DNA of 64,000 nt from Chryseosolibacter histidinae. Lineage in GTDB: Bacteria > Bacteroidota > Bacteroidia > Cytophagales > Cyclobacteriaceae. Position 1 is the stretch's first letter, and every line of letters starts with the position of its first letter. Shown piece after piece: positions 16,911 through 26,492 of this stretch. The translations under genes and the position numbers were made by a program. The stretch is taken from positions 1 to 64,000 of the forward strand of contig NZ_JAHESF010000029.1 in the NCBI RefSeq assembly GCF_018598225.1, written 5' to 3'. The notes below the pieces were generated by a model, which was given only the letters and a program-made list of their open reading frames with translations, had not been told where the DNA came from and ran no database searches.

Positions 16911-19900
16911 ATGAAGACCCTTTTACGCATCAGCATGATCTCATCATTGATCATGTACTTTTCTTTCCCGCGTTGTGCAGCGCAGGACCTTGAACGCCTC
17001 ATCCCAAAAACAACACCTCCGGCACCGGAGGCTGCTTCGTTGGGGAAGTATGGTGAGATACCGGTAAGCCATTATACCGGAGTGCCCAATATTTCCATTC
17101 CCATCTATGAGATCAGGTCCAGGGATATCACCTTACCTGTTTCTATCAGTTACCATGCTTCCGGTATGCAGGTGAAGGAAGAAGCCAGTTGGGTGGGATT
17201 GGGATGGACCCTGAATGCGGGAGGTGCTGTGACCAGGAGTATCCGCGGTGGCGATGATTTCGGTGGCGCCTTCTGCTACTGGTCAAACCGATCCAACATG
17301 CCCCCGGCTCCGGCAAAGAATCCCCATGAAGATCCTTTTCAGATCCTTTATTTCAACCAGAATACCCCGACATTGACAGTGTACTTTCCGGGCGATACCA
17401 GAAATTACTATGGCGATCTCATCGATGCGTCGCGTGACTGGGCCTCTGACATTTACTACTTCAGCTGCGGCGAACTGAACGGCAAATTCGTCATCGACAG
17501 GAACGGCGACTTTGTGCCCGTGGACCATCAGGATATAAAGATCGAGATGTTCAACAGAAAATATCCCAATGCCAACTGTGCGGGATCAGGTGAATTTGGA
17601 GGATGGAAAATAACGGCCGCAGATGGAACACAATATTTCTTCGGAGAACCGGATTGTTCACCCGCGAATAATACCTATAGTCCATATTATCAATGCAGCA
17701 ATACGAATACGGTTGCCAAAAACGTGAACGGATTTACCCAGGCTGTCAATATGCTGAATTTGGGTGGCAGCCCCATCACTTCCTGGTTTGTAAAAAAGAT
17801 CGTTTCTCCCATGGGAGAGGAAATAACCTTCGAGTATGACAAAGCTGCGAGCTCGCTTGATTTTATTGCTCCCATACCCGATTACTCACAGTACTTTATT
17901 CATGGCGAGGGCACTTACTGTAATGAGCAAGGCTATTCACCTACGGAAGGCAGGGTCAGCGTATCGTACACGGTCCATCAACCGCATTATCTGCGACAGA
18001 TCAATTTTAAAAACGGGTATATCAAATTGAATCGGGACCCGGTTAAAAGACAGGATCTTTCCGGTGCCGAAAGATTGTCTGACATCCAGGTATTCCAGCG
18101 GTCATCTGTTACCGGAGAAGAAAAGATCATCCGCACTTTCCAGTTCAAGAACAATGCGTACTTCACTTCTGCAAACGATGTGTCACCTAACTACAATGGT
18201 CTTTTGCCAGGCGCAGGTGACGGGCTCGGGGGTTTTATCAATGATTTCGCATCTGCTAACGGAAAACGGCTGAAGCTGACAGGGCTGATAGAGTCCAACG
18301 GCACGCTGAAGAAACTTCATCAGTTCGAGTATACAACAACAGACCTTCCCAGGAAAACTTCTCACAGCGTTGACCACTGGGGACATTTCAACGCGATAGA
18401 CAACGCCAACCTTGTTCCAGAGGTCTACTGGCCATCGCATACCTTCTATGTTCAAAGGCCTAACGACCCCGCGCCTGTGGCATTCATTGTGGCGGGACAA
18501 CATATCAGCGGTGCCGTGCGTACAGCAAACGGTGTCTCAGCCCAGGCCGCGCTGCTGAAGAAAGTGATCTATCCAACAGGAGGGTGGACTGAATTCTTCT
18601 TCGAGGCGAACCAGTTTACAGAAGATAACACCCTCAAAAGCGGCGGCGGGCTTCGTGTGGCGAAAGTTCAGGATACGGATCCTGTCACAAACAAAACGAT
18701 CACCAGGGCGTATCGCTATCAGAACGGTAAACAGATCACGCCGGTGCGGAACTTCATGGTCAAGTATTGCGGGTACAGCTCGGCGAGCACTACAGGCTGC
18801 GGAGGTCTCGTGTGTGACGGTCCCAATGGGGGATGGTATACATCCCTGTCTCCAGCCCTGTACCGGTACAGCTCTCCCATCTATCCCATGAGCAACGCCG
18901 CGGCTGGAAGTCCGGTGGGTTACGATCGTGTTGAACTCTGGAACGGTGAAAATGCGGAGAACGGAAAAACGGCCTATGAATTTCACAATGAGCCGGATCA
19001 GGTGCTGCCCGTTGATAAGCATGGATTTGCTTACTGGCCTGGCATACCCGGCCTGTCAGACCCTCAGAATGGGAACCTTCTTTGGCAAACAGAATATGCG
19101 AAGGATGCAACCCAGTCAACAGGCTTCCGCGCTATAAAATCCGTCAAAAATAATTATGTCGATTTTTCGGCATCGTGGGCCAATAAGACAAAATACCTGT
19201 GGAATATTTTTGTGCACATACAGCCTTCCTCCGGAGGCACTACTTCAGCAAGCGTTGGCGCGTGGACCTATCCCGTAGCCACAACGTGGAATCATTTGAC
19301 CAGTACGGAAGAACGTCTTTTTACACCCGGCCAGCCCGACGTCGTGACAAACACCCGCTACGGGTATCACAATGCAACCCCATCCACAACCAAACATCAC
19401 CAGCTTCTCTCCAAATCAACTACCAACAGCGACGGATTGATCAAGACCTCCCTGTACTATTACCCGCCGGATTACAACGCCGGGACCATGAGCGGCGTTA
19501 TCGGCACTTTGAATTCCAGGAACTTTAGGAGCAGGGTGATCGAAGAGAGGATCATCGACGGAGAAACGAGTGGCAATGCCCTGGGAGGATCAGTTACCCG
19601 TTACAACGCACTGGGACAACCTACGCAGATCCACATGGCTGAGACAACACTACCGGTATCAGGTATCGTGCAGGATCCGAATAGCATTATTCCAGGCACC
19701 GGCCTTTACAAGCAGCGGGCTGATATTTCTTATGATGCCAACAACAACATCAGCACGCAGAAGAAGCTCAACGATGTACCGGTTACCTATCTGTGGGCAT
19801 ATGGCAATACCCTGCCCGTTGCAGAGGTAAAAAATGCCGTCCAAAAAACGATTACGGAGATCATTACACCTGCGCCAGTTCCTTTAAGTACGGTTACCAA

Positions 19901-20648
19901 CGGGCAGATGTCAGATTTTGAGCTGATGGGATACTTTGACGTGACCGAAGCACAAACATTATACTTCGACCGTACTACCCAGGTGATCGCCGGATCATCG
20001 CCAAACGCCATTATTGAATTCCAGATCAAGGATGAAAATGGAAATTTTGAATATGGACCTTCTACAACACCCTATTTTCCCCTTGCATTACCGGTGGGAA
20101 GACATTTTTTGTATCACAAAAGCAACATTACGTGGGCAGAAGGTCCAGGCGGCGGAGATCTTCAGATCACTCTTACAGTGAGCTACACGGTGACACATAC
20201 GAGAAACATGCAGGATATCTTTTATACGAGCTTCGAAGAGAGCATAGAGCATGTTTCATCTGAAGCCAGAACTGGTACCCGAAGTTATAACGGTACTTAC
20301 ATCATACCCAAACCTGTAACAAACGGAGCCTATATTCTTTCGTATTGGCGGAAGCCTTCAACTTCCGGAGGTGCCTGGACCCTGTTCGAGAGCACAGTGA
20401 ATATTGTTGCAGCTTCGAACGATATTGTTGTGGGAGGCACCGGATACCTTGTGGATGAGGTGCGGTTTTACCCTGCCGGAGCGCAGATGACCACGTACAC
20501 CTATGACCCCCTGACCGGCATGACCAGCGCCACCGATGCCAACAACAGGTCGAAATATTTCGACTATGATGACCTTGGGAGATTGATCCGCATCAGGAAT
20601 GATGAAGGTGATATCGAAAAACACTATACCTATAATTATAAGCAGTAA
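16911..20648 (+). CDS. Secreted SpvB/YD-repeat protein, partner of the RHS gene
   Basis: This 1245-residue protein has a signal peptide (MKTLLRISMISSLIMYFSFPRCAA, cut before QDLERL) and starts 43 bp after the first RHS gene, so the two are one unit. The N-terminal part (SLGKYGEIPVSHYTGVPNIS, then SYHASGMQVKEEASWVGLGW) is the opening seen in Bacteroidota RHS-type proteins with an SpvB-like first domain. The middle is beta-rich with no catalytic signature. The end has clear YD repeats (TTYTYDPLTGMTSATDANNR, then FDYDDLGRLIRIRNDEGDI), ending HYTYNYKQ without an RHS core or toxin tail. It is probably a cell-surface or secreted shell component. A beta-propeller or cocoon function is inferred from the family. 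Confidence 0.82.
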   Translation: MKTLLRISMISSLIMYFSFPRCAAQDLERLIPKTTPPAPEAASLGKYGEIPVSHYTGVPNISIPIYEIRSRDITLPVSISYHASGMQVKEEASWVGLGWTLNAGGAVTRSIRGGDDFGGAFCYWSNRSNMPPAPAKNPHEDPFQILYFNQNTPTLTVYFPGDTRNYYGDLIDASRDWASDIYYFSCGELNGKFVIDRNGDFVPVDHQDIKIEMFNRKYPNANCAGSGEFGGWKITAADGTQYFFGEPDCSPANNTYSPYYQCSNTNTVAKNVNGFTQAVNMLNLGGSPITSWFVKKIVSPMGEEITFEYDKAASSLDFIAPIPDYSQYFIHGEGTYCNEQGYSPTEGRVSVSYTVHQPHYLRQINFKNGYIKLNRDPVKRQDLSGAERLSDIQVFQRSSVTGEEKIIRTFQFKNNAYFTSANDVSPNYNGLLPGAGDGLGGFINDFASANGKRLKLTGLIESNGTLKKLHQFEYTTTDLPRKTSHSVDHWGHFNAIDNANLVPEVYWPSHTFYVQRPNDPAPVAFIVAGQHISGAVRTANGVSAQAALLKKVIYPTGGWTEFFFEANQFTEDNTLKSGGGLRVAKVQDTDPVTNKTITRAYRYQNGKQITPVRNFMVKYCGYSSASTTGCGGLVCDGPNGGWYTSLSPALYRYSSPIYPMSNAAAGSPVGYDRVELWNGENAENGKTAYEFHNEPDQVLPVDKHGFAYWPGIPGLSDPQNGNLLWQTEYAKDATQSTGFRAIKSVKNNYVDFSASWANKTKYLWNIFVHIQPSSGGTTSASVGAWTYPVATTWNHLTSTEERLFTPGQPDVVTNTRYGYHNATPSTTKHHQLLSKSTTNSDGLIKTSLYYYPPDYNAGTMSGVIGTLNSRNFRSRVIEERIIDGETSGNALGGSVTRYNALGQPTQIHMAETTLPVSGIVQDPNSIIPGTGLYKQRADISYDANNNISTQKKLNDVPVTYLWAYGNTLPVAEVKNAVQKTITEIITPAPVPLSTVTNGQMSDFELMGYFDVTEAQTLYFDRTTQVIAGSSPNAIIEFQIKDENGNFEYGPSTTPYFPLALPVGRHFLYHKSNITWAEGPGGGDLQITLTVSYTVTHTRNMQDIFYTSFEESIEHVSSEARTGTRSYNGTYIIPKPVTNGAYILSYWRKPSTSGGAWTLFESTVNIVAASNDIVVGGTGYLVDEVRFYPAGAQMTTYTYDPLTGMTSATDANNRSKYFDYDDLGRLIRIRNDEGDIEKHYTYNYKQ

Positions 20649-20848
20649 GGGTTTTCTACGCTTTACTGCTTATGCTACACTACCGGGGAGGCAGCAATGA
20701 CACGGACAACTAGATTGTAATCGTATCTTGCGCCTCGTATCCGATAGCTACCGAGATGTTCTTCTACCTTCTAAATTGTTTTTTCGTCTTTGGATAACCT
20801 GCCGGAACCTGAATTTCTGCCTACTTTCGTGTTACTAACCTGTATCCG

Positions 20849-22876
20849 ATGAAGGCACTGAAATGGATCCTGATCTTTGGCTTCCTGGGCGCGGTTGCCT
20901 GGGTAACGTATCAATGGTATGTGAACACAGCGGATGTCTCGGCAGACGCGCTGAGCTTTGTGCCTTCCGATGCCATCTATTATGTGACAACAGACGATCC
21001 GATCGGCACCTGGAAAGAGATCGCACGCTCAGATGCCTGGGCGCACCTGCAGAAGAACACTTACTTCGCATCCCTCACAGCGTCTGCCAACAGCCTTGAT
21101 TCGATGATCCATGACAATGACCTGCTGTTCGACCTGATCGGCTCGCGGGCATTGCTGGCGTCAGCCCACATGACCGGCCCGAAAGAATATGATTTTTTAT
21201 TTCTCGTAGACCTGAAAGAAGTTTCCGGCATAAAATTCCTCAATGACTATCTGACCACATTCTCTACGGAAGGTTTTACCGTGCGCAAGGAGAAACATGG
21301 CACCGAAGACCTCGTGATCCTGCATCATCCCGCAGACAAAACCAACCTGTACCTAAGTTTGCCCGGAGGTTTTCTGCTTGCCTCTTACAATCGTAAGATC
21401 ATCACCTCGGCCCTTGATGCGCACGCGGGTACCGATAATCTTGCCGCGCATGCCCTGGTGAACAATGCAGACCAGGTTGCCGGCAATGGCCTGCTGAAAT
21501 TCTACCTGAACTACGCCATGCTTCCGCAGTTCATGACGGCCTATTCCAGCGGCACCAATGAGTATGTGAACCGGCTCTCCAAAGCCCTGCAGACCTCGGG
21601 CCTGAGTGTGACCGTTGAGAACGAGCTCATCAAGGCTACGGGCAATACCTACGTCAACGACTCGGTGGAGTCTTATCTGAAAACGCTGGCGATCTCCGGA
21701 CGCGGCGCCACGGAGTTCACAGAGATCGCACCACAACGAACCGCCTTCTGCCTTGGGCTGGGATTCAGCAGCTTCAGTGAGTTCTTTACCAATTTCGAGA
21801 AGAATGTTCAGGAAGATGTGACCGAATACGGCAACTACCGCGAGAACCTGAAGCAGGTGGAGAATTACCTCAATATAGACCTGCAGGAAAATTTTATCAA
21901 CTGGATCGGCGATGAAGTGGCCCTGCTCGAGCTGCAGTCTCATGGAAAAGGTGTGGATAACGAGACCGCGCTGGTGCTGAAGGCAGGCAATATTGAAAAG
22001 GCGCGGAAAGACCTTGAGCATATCGAAAAAATGGTGCGCAAGAAAACACCGGTGAAATTTAAATCGGTGGATCACCGTGGCTACAAGATCAGCTACCTGA
22101 GCATGAAAGGATTGTTCAAAGCGCTGCTCGGAAAATTCTTCGCGCGTTACGATAAGCCTTATTATACCATCGTGAACAACTTTGTCATCTTCAGCAACCA
22201 CCCGCAAACACTGAAGAGCATCATTGACGACTATCTCGACAAGAACACGCTTGTTAAGTCAGACGAGTTCAGGGCTTTCAGAAAAGAATTCGATGACGAA
22301 GGCTCTGTATTTATTTATCTCAATACCCCCGTGCTCTTCAACACTGTGAAGAAGCTGGTGGATAGCCCCACGCGCAGTGATATGGACCGCAACAAGGAGT
22401 ATATTGTGTGCTTCCGCCAGGTGGGATTTCAGCTGGTGCCCGACAACGGTAATTTTAAAACAACACTGGCCGAGCAGTTCGTAGCGCCGGAGCCTGCGCC
22501 AGTGCTGGTGGCTACCGCAGATACGGCCGCTGACTCGCTTACCGAACAGGAGGAACCCGCACCACTCCAGGCGATGGTCACCACGGAAGCATCGGACCCC
22601 ATGGAGCTTCCGTACATCTATGCGCAGGACCTCAATAAGACTTCTTATACTGCTTATTTTCCCGACAGCACCGTGCAGTTGCGTGTTGAGCTGAGGAATG
22701 GCTTCAAGGATGGATCATACACCGAGTACCATGCTAACGGTGAGGTGAAAATGCGCGGCCACTTCAAACGCGACCAACGCGACGGCCTCTGGCGCCTCTA
22801 TGATGAAGACGGAAAACAGGTGCTGAAGCGCAGTTACCATGAAGGGGAGATCGTCAGGGAGAAGAGCAGGGACTGA
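20849..22876 (+). CDS. DUF3352 protein with C-terminal MORN-like (YwqK-type) repeats
   Basis: This is a 675-residue membrane-anchored protein. A single N-terminal helix (WILIFGFLGAVAWVTYQWYV, 6-25) is followed by a long periplasmic or extracellular region resembling DUF3352: FVPSDAIYYVTTDDPIGTWK near 37-56, and NYLNIDLQENFINWIGDEVALLE near 332-354. A Pro/Ala/Thr linker (about 545-590) leads to a C-terminal module with LRNGFKDGSYTEYHANGEVKMRGHFKRDQRDGLWRLYDEDGKQV (split over positions 617-660). That is two MORN-type repeats of the kind annotated as YwqK family antitoxin. No toxin partner is adjacent, so the antitoxin name is unlikely to describe its role. It stands alone between RHS and SusC. 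Confidence 0.7.
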   Translation: MKALKWILIFGFLGAVAWVTYQWYVNTADVSADALSFVPSDAIYYVTTDDPIGTWKEIARSDAWAHLQKNTYFASLTASANSLDSMIHDNDLLFDLIGSRALLASAHMTGPKEYDFLFLVDLKEVSGIKFLNDYLTTFSTEGFTVRKEKHGTEDLVILHHPADKTNLYLSLPGGFLLASYNRKIITSALDAHAGTDNLAAHALVNNADQVAGNGLLKFYLNYAMLPQFMTAYSSGTNEYVNRLSKALQTSGLSVTVENELIKATGNTYVNDSVESYLKTLAISGRGATEFTEIAPQRTAFCLGLGFSSFSEFFTNFEKNVQEDVTEYGNYRENLKQVENYLNIDLQENFINWIGDEVALLELQSHGKGVDNETALVLKAGNIEKARKDLEHIEKMVRKKTPVKFKSVDHRGYKISYLSMKGLFKALLGKFFARYDKPYYTIVNNFVIFSNHPQTLKSIIDDYLDKNTLVKSDEFRAFRKEFDDEGSVFIYLNTPVLFNTVKKLVDSPTRSDMDRNKEYIVCFRQVGFQLVPDNGNFKTTLAEQFVAPEPAPVLVATADTAADSLTEQEEPAPLQAMVTTEASDPMELPYIYAQDLNKTSYTAYFPDSTVQLRVELRNGFKDGSYTEYHANGEVKMRGHFKRDQRDGLWRLYDEDGKQVLKRSYHEGEIVREKSRD

Positions 22877-23233
22877 ACGTCAATGCTACACAAAAGATGT
22901 TTACATAAACATGAAATTTCAATGCGAAGACTGAATGTTTAAACAATTTAACATTCTGATATCGCTGTCCTTTTTCAATTGAATTTCGCGCCTCATCATT
23001 ATAAACTGCGTGCATCCGGTGTGTGTACGTTGCGTGTATCAAGCATCAAAAAATACACGCAACTTACAGTCAGCATGTTGAGTATACCTGCATTCGATTT
23101 CGGGTTCCTCCTCTTTATACTTTCAGTGACTCACTTTAAATTTAATTTTATTAACAATTTGGTAATTGAGTTTACCGATTTCATGTAACAGAGTCACACT
23201 ACGTTTGTCATCTACCACTTAACCATAATTTGA
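22877..23233 (+). promoter_or_regulatory. Leader region of the susC-susD unit with an 11 bp perfect inverted repeat
   Basis: No gene is visible. GTTGCGTGTAT (23029-23039) and ATACACGCAAC (23053-23063) form a perfect 11 bp inverted repeat with a 13-base spacer and no T-run after it, more like an operator or an RNA structure than a terminator. A -7 candidate TACGTTTG (23200-23207) matches TAnnTTTG fully and lies 26 bp before the susC ATG, with no clear -33 TTTG. The region is A/T-rich from 23130 to 23190. Confidence 0.45.
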
Positions 23234-26200
23234 ATGCTAAAAAATCTACCAACCTCCCAAAAAATTTTCGCGTGTATTGTTCTTCTGGTCTTGTGTTGCG
23301 GCGGCAATGCATGGTCACAGACAGTCAGCGGAGTGGTTTCCGACAGCCTTAAGAGTCCGCTGCCGGGAACAAGTATACTGATCAAGGGCACTACCATTGG
23401 AACCACTACCGATGCCAATGGAGCCTACACGCTGACGAGCCCCGAGCTTGTATCATCCCAGAGCGTTCTCGTCTTCAGCTTCATCGGATTTAAAACGCGG
23501 GAAATCACCTATAAAGGTGGCTCAACGCTGAACGTGAGCTTGCAGGAAGACGGCGCAACGCTGAACGAAGTAGTGGTAACGGCGCTGGGTATCAAGCGTG
23601 AAGAGAAAGCGTTGGGTTATTCCACGCAAACGCTGAATGAGAACCAGATGACCGACGCCCGCTCGAATAACTGGTCGGCAGCGCTCTCGGGCAAAGTGGC
23701 CGGTCTTAGTTTGCTCTCTTCAGGTGCCGGTCCTTTGAACTCATCGCGCATCAAGCTGCGGGGTGACAACTCTTTTGTGACCAACACCAATTCCGCCCTC
23801 ATTGTGCTTGACGGTGTACCGATGAATACGAACATGGCGAGCTCCGGTGTGAGCAGTGCCTACGGAGCAGGCTCTGGCAACGATGTGCCGATCGACTTCG
23901 GTAACGGCATCGCCGATATCAATCCCGATGATATCGAAAGCATCACGGTATTGAAGGGGCCGAGCGCCGCAGCACTTTACGGTAGCCGTGGTGGTCATGG
24001 TGCCATCATCATTACCACGAAATCAGGCGCGCGCAAGAACAAAGGCCTGGGTGTTACCATCAACTCCAACATCAGCTTCAATGATGTGTTGAAGTGGCCG
24101 GATTACCAGTATGAATATGGCCAGGGCACAGGCAAGGCCTTCAATACAAATGGCGAGATGTATTATTCTTATGGTGCCACGGCTGACGGCGCCAGCACAG
24201 GTGGTACCAGCAGCGCTTTCGGCCCGAAGTTCAACGGCCAGGAGTACTACCAGTATGATCCTGCCACCGAGGGAACATCTGCCGAGCGTCTTCCCTGGAA
24301 GCCTTATAAAGATAATGTGAAAGGGTTCTGGCGCACCGGGTCAACCGTGGCCAACAGCATCTCTATCGAAGGTGGTAATGATAAAGGCTCTGCGAGGGCT
24401 TCTATCACCCATACGAAGAATGAGTGGATCATGCCCAACACTGGCTATGAGCGCATCAACGCCGCATTCAGCGCCAACTATAAAGTGTCAGACAAGATCA
24501 GGATCGCCAGCAAGATCAATTATACCAATAAGAAAAGCGACAACCTTCCGGCAACGGGATACAATAACCAGTCGATCTCTTATTTTATGATCTTCCAGAA
24601 TCCGAACGTTGACCTGAAATGGTATGAGCCCCGCTGGAAAAAGGATAAGTACCAGGTAGACCAGATCCACCCTTTCAGCTCGTTCATCGACAACCCGTAT
24701 GTGATCGCTTATGACATGACCAATTCTGTGGTTAACAATGGTATTGTCGGCAACATATCGGCCACCTACGAGATCTCCAAAAAGTTCGAAGTGTTGGTGC
24801 GTACTTCCTTAACCATGAACCAGGAAGAGCGCGAGCAACGCCGCCCCTACAGCACGGCCAATTTTCAGAAAGGCTATTACAAAGTGCAGAACATAGGTTA
24901 TTCTGAGATGAACTCCGACTTCCTGCTTACCTATAAAGACAAGTTATCGGACCGTTTTGATATCCGGATCTCGGCAGGGGGCAATACCATGAAAAGGAAC
25001 CTCGATCAGATGAATGCCTATGTTGAAGGCCTGGTGATCCCCGCGCTTTACAAATTGTCGAACGGTGTTACCACGCCCATGGTGTCTACCATCGATAACG
25101 ATAAAATGATCAACAGCTTTTATGGATTGGCGGCTTTGTCTTTTGACGATAAGATCTTCGTTGACCTGACCGCCCGCAACGACTGGTCAAGCACATTGCC
25201 AAGCCAGTACAATTCATACTTTTATCCTTCCATCAGCTCGAGCTTTATTTTGAGCGAGATCTTCACGTTGCCTTCCATCATCTCTTATGCCAAGCTCAGG
25301 CTGGCCGTTGCCTCTGTCGGTTCTGATGGCGACCCTTATCAGACCAGTAAGTATTATGATGTGAGCGAGTTTCCCGGGTCAGGATCTGCTCCCACTACCT
25401 TGTATAATGCGAAGATCAAACCCGAGCTCAATACCAACTATGAAGCAGGTCTCGAGTACATGATGTTCGAAAGAAGAGTAGGATTGAACCTCACGGTGTA
25501 CAGGAATCTTACAACAAACCATATCGTTCCCATTCCGATCGATCCTACCACGGGATTCAGCAGGGCTGTGATCAATGCAGGTGAAGTTCGCAACCAGGGC
25601 GTTGAGGTTGTGTTGAACGGTACCCCCGTGCGCACCCCTGGCTTCAGCTGGAATACTACCATCACCTGGGCGAAGAACTACAATAAAGTGTTGTCGTTAC
25701 CTGCAGAGCTTGGTGAAAGAATGGACCTCGGCACTGGCGGAAATGCTACCATTGCGGCAACCGTGGGCGGTACTACCGGCGACGTTTATGGCTTCGGTTT
25801 CCTGCGCGCACCTGATGGACAGATCATTTACAATTCAAGTGGCCTTCCTGCCCGCCCGGAGACCATCCAGTATATCGGCAATGCTTATGCCGACTGGAAA
25901 GGTGGCGTGCTCAACGAATTCACGTACAAAAACTTCAGGTTCAACTTCCTGATCGACGGCCAGTACGGTGGCATCATCTATTCGCAAACACACCACAAAA
26001 TGTCGGAGCAGGGCAAGCTGAAGAGCACGCTGATGGGCCGCGAAGAAGGGTATATCATCGGAAAAGGTGTTGTGGCTAACGGCGACGGAACGTATTCGCC
26101 CAACACCACGCAGGTGCAGGTGCCGGATTATTATGCCGACTACTATCGCAGGGCGAATGTGGAATCAAACTCATTCGACGCATCTTATGTGAAGTTAAGG

Positions 26201-26425
26201 GAAGTTCGCTTTGAGTACAGTCTTCCGAAGAGCCTGCTGAGCAGAACACCACTGAATGCGGTGAGTGTGGCATTGTACGGTCGTGACCTGGCGATGATTA
26301 CCAAGTTCCCCATGTTCGACCCCGAAACTGCTGCGCTGAATGGAAGCACGCTGCTGCCGGGCGTTGAGATAGGTCAGATGCCTACGCCGCGAACGTATGG
26401 TGTGAACGTTACTTTGAAACTGTAA
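23234..26425 (+). CDS. SusC/RagA family TonB-linked outer-membrane transporter
   Basis: This 1063-residue outer-membrane receptor takes up oligosaccharides or peptides with energy from TonB. It has a signal peptide (KIFACIVLLVLCCGGNAWS, cut before QTVSG). A carboxypeptidase-D-like regulatory domain follows (30-115; VVSDSLKSPLPGTSILIKGT, TTDANGAYTL). Then come the SusC signature segment NEVVVTALGIKREEKALGYS (114-133, TonB-box region) and the plug domain with VLDGVPMN and the DIESITVLKGPSAAALYGSRG motif (235-255). A long beta barrel ends RTYGVNVTLKL with a terminal aromatic/hydrophobic strand. The SusD partner begins 68 bp downstream. Substrate is not predictable because no hydrolase genes flank the pair. 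Confidence 0.96.
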   Translation: MLKNLPTSQKIFACIVLLVLCCGGNAWSQTVSGVVSDSLKSPLPGTSILIKGTTIGTTTDANGAYTLTSPELVSSQSVLVFSFIGFKTREITYKGGSTLNVSLQEDGATLNEVVVTALGIKREEKALGYSTQTLNENQMTDARSNNWSAALSGKVAGLSLLSSGAGPLNSSRIKLRGDNSFVTNTNSALIVLDGVPMNTNMASSGVSSAYGAGSGNDVPIDFGNGIADINPDDIESITVLKGPSAAALYGSRGGHGAIIITTKSGARKNKGLGVTINSNISFNDVLKWPDYQYEYGQGTGKAFNTNGEMYYSYGATADGASTGGTSSAFGPKFNGQEYYQYDPATEGTSAERLPWKPYKDNVKGFWRTGSTVANSISIEGGNDKGSARASITHTKNEWIMPNTGYERINAAFSANYKVSDKIRIASKINYTNKKSDNLPATGYNNQSISYFMIFQNPNVDLKWYEPRWKKDKYQVDQIHPFSSFIDNPYVIAYDMTNSVVNNGIVGNISATYEISKKFEVLVRTSLTMNQEEREQRRPYSTANFQKGYYKVQNIGYSEMNSDFLLTYKDKLSDRFDIRISAGGNTMKRNLDQMNAYVEGLVIPALYKLSNGVTTPMVSTIDNDKMINSFYGLAALSFDDKIFVDLTARNDWSSTLPSQYNSYFYPSISSSFILSEIFTLPSIISYAKLRLAVASVGSDGDPYQTSKYYDVSEFPGSGSAPTTLYNAKIKPELNTNYEAGLEYMMFERRVGLNLTVYRNLTTNHIVPIPIDPTTGFSRAVINAGEVRNQGVEVVLNGTPVRTPGFSWNTTITWAKNYNKVLSLPAELGERMDLGTGGNATIAATVGGTTGDVYGFGFLRAPDGQIIYNSSGLPARPETIQYIGNAYADWKGGVLNEFTYKNFRFNFLIDGQYGGIIYSQTHHKMSEQGKLKSTLMGREEGYIIGKGVVANGDGTYSPNTTQVQVPDYYADYYRRANVESNSFDASYVKLREVRFEYSLPKSLLSRTPLNAVSVALYGRDLAMITKFPMFDPETAALNGSTLLPGVEIGQMPTPRTYGVNVTLKL

Positions 26426-26492
26426 TTTCCTAAAATTGATCATGCTGAGAGCGCTTGTGTTTGATGACGCTCTCATAAACAGAAAAATATTT

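Noticed and set aside
22600-22876. YwqK antitoxin with a neighbouring toxin
   Set aside because: The repeats are the C-terminal part of a long membrane protein and no small toxin-like gene flanks it.
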